A DNA stretch of 7,893 nt, taken from contig DFWT01000267.1 of assembly GCA_002381045.1 (NCBI GenBank), positions 4,674 to 12,566 on the forward strand, given 5' to 3'. The DNA is from Rhodoferax sp. UBA4127 (GTDB lineage Bacteria > Pseudomonadota > Gammaproteobacteria > Burkholderiales > Burkholderiaceae_C). Shown here piece by piece: positions 6,853 to 7,893 of this stretch (positions are counted from its first letter, which is position 1; each line of letters begins with the position of its first letter). Position numbers and translations under genes: made by a program. A model generated the notes under the pieces. The model ran no database searches. It saw only the letters and a program-made list of their open reading frames with translations, and was not told the origin of the DNA.

Positions 6853-7893
6853 TCAAGCTGCCGGAGCCATTTCTTTCACCACCACCTCACCGCGCAGTGT
6901 GAACGTGCGGGTTTCGGTGATGGTCACATCCACCATCTGCCCAACCAACCTGGGCTGGCCGACGAAGTTGACCACCCGGTTGCATTCAGTGCGGCCCATC
7001 AGTTCACCCGCATCCCGTTTGGAGGTGCCTTCCACCAGCAGGCGCTGGCGCGTGCCCACCAGCTGCTCACTGATGCGCGCCATGTTGGAATTGATGTTGG
7101 TCTGCACTTCCTGCAATCGGCGCAGCTTCACGGCATGGGGCGTGTCGTCGTGCAAGTTGGCGGCCGGCGTGCCCGGGCGCGGACTGAAGATGAAGCTGAA
7201 CGAGTTATCGAACCCGACGTCATCCATCAGCTTCATCAGTTTGGCATGGTCGTCTTCTGTTTCACCCGGAAAGCCGACGATGAAATCACTGCTCATGGCC
7301 ATGTCGGGGCGAATGGCGCGCAGCTTGCGCACCGTACTCTTGTACTCCATAGCGGTGTAGCCGCGCTTCATCGCCATCAGGATGCGGTCTGAGCCGTGTT
7401 GCACCGGCAGGTGCAGGTGGCTGACCAGCTTGGGCAGCTTGTCGTAAGCCGCGATGAGCGGGGGCGTGAATTCGTTGGGGTGGCTGGTCACGTAGCGGAT
7501 GCGTTCGATGCCGGGGATGTCTGACACATATTCCAGCAAGGTGGCAAAGTCGGCCACCTCCGCCGTATCACCCATAGTTGCCCGCCAGGCGTTCACGTTC
7601 TGACCCAGCAAAGTGATCTCTTTCACGCCCTGGTCGGCCAGGCCGGCAACTTCCACCAGCACGTCTTCAAACGGGCGGTGCACCTCTTCCCCACGGGTGT
7701 AGGGCACCACGCAGTAACTGCAGTATTTGGAGCAACCTTCCATGATGCTCACGAACGCGCTGGCGCCTTCCACACGGGCGGGAGGCAGGTGGTCAAACTT
7801 CTCAATCTCGGGAAAACTGATGTCCACTTGCGAGCGATTGAGCCGAGCCCGCTCATCCAGCAGCTGCGGCAGGCGGTGCAGGGTTTGCGGGCC
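6853..7893 (-). CDS. miaB: tRNA-2-methylthio-N6-dimethylallyladenosine synthase MiaB, N-terminus cut by the window edge
   Basis: A radical SAM enzyme that adds a methylthio group to C2 of N6-isopentenyladenosine at position 37 of tRNAs reading codons that start with U. The fragment has 346 residues; a full MiaB is about 440-450, so roughly 100 residues, including the N-terminal cluster domain, lie beyond base 7893. The radical SAM signature CSKYCSYC is at fragment residues 54-61 (bases 7734-7711), within SIMEGCSKYCSYCVVPYTRG. It is followed by the conserved ITLLGQNVNAW, YVTSHPNEF, HLPVQHGSD and SDFIVGFPGETEDD segments. The C-terminal TRAM domain (about the last 65 residues, RLLVEGTSKRDAGELMGRTE onward) is complete and ends with EMAPAA. 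A GTG at 7827 is an internal valine codon, not the start, because family-like sequence (GPQTLHRLPQLLDERARLNR) continues in frame to the edge. Confidence 0.96.
   Translation of the reverse strand, partial: GPQTLHRLPQLLDERARLNRSQVDISFPEIEKFDHLPPARVEGASAFVSIMEGCSKYCSYCVVPYTRGEEVHRPFEDVLVEVAGLADQGVKEITLLGQNVNAWRATMGDTAEVADFATLLEYVSDIPGIERIRYVTSHPNEFTPPLIAAYDKLPKLVSHLHLPVQHGSDRILMAMKRGYTAMEYKSTVRKLRAIRPDMAMSSDFIVGFPGETEDDHAKLMKLMDDVGFDNSFSFIFSPRPGTPAANLHDDTPHAVKLRRLQEVQTNINSNMARISEQLVGTRQRLLVEGTSKRDAGELMGRTECNRVVNFVGQPRLVGQMVDVTITETRTFTLRGEVVVKEMAPAA

Noticed and set aside
7825..7827. GTG as the start of a shorter MiaB
   Set aside because: Family-like sequence continues in frame upstream to the window edge, so this GTG codes for an internal valine.
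1..7893. Insertion sequences, CRISPR arrays, tRNA or rRNA genes, phage or defence genes
   Set aside because: No transposase-like protein, spaced direct repeats, cloverleaf-like sequence or defence-type domain was recognised on either strand. The gene content is ordinary chromosomal.

Overview
The window reads as an ordinary chromosomal stretch from a betaproteobacterium of the order Burkholderiales, most likely a Comamonadaceae-type genome (Rhodoferax/Polaromonas-like). The reasons are the gene order (pilR, pilS, a PP0621-type small protein, a CcsA/YpjD-like membrane protein, then divergent ffh), the protein wording of Ffh and MiaB, and moderately high GC. This placement is inferred from pattern recognition; no search was run. 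Coding density is very high and no stretch over 300 bases lacks a gene.

Left part (1-3905, minus strand): four genes run right to left in what looks like one operon. They are a CcsA/HemX-like membrane protein (3905-3102), a 73-aa membrane-anchored Cys-motif protein (3105-2884), the PilS-type sensor kinase (2883-1144) and the PilR-type sigma-54 response regulator (1147 to the left edge). The junctions are as tight as possible: ATGA overlap, TAAATG abutment, ATGA overlap. PilS and PilR form a two-component pair, in which the membrane kinase phosphorylates the activator that turns on sigma-54 promoters, classically that of the type IV pilin gene.

Middle (3906-5359): a short divergent intergenic region of 77 bases separates this operon from ffh on the plus strand. 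Ffh is the GTPase of the signal recognition particle and is complete, with its methionine-rich C-terminus.

Right part (5373-7893, minus strand): an exported protein of the TIGR03790 family converges on ffh with a gap of only 13 bases. Upstream of it lies miaB (tRNA methylthiotransferase), cut by the right edge. The TIGR03790 gene follows miaB by 52 bases, so the two may be co-transcribed.

The one clear anomaly is at the extreme left. The PilR AAA+ domain loses family resemblance near base 55, and from there to base 1 a different reading frame on the same strand encodes the phospho-acceptor region of a receiver domain. This is either a real rearrangement or a chimeric end of an assembled sequence. 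I found no convincing new multi-gene system, mobile element, CRISPR array, tRNA or rRNA in this window.
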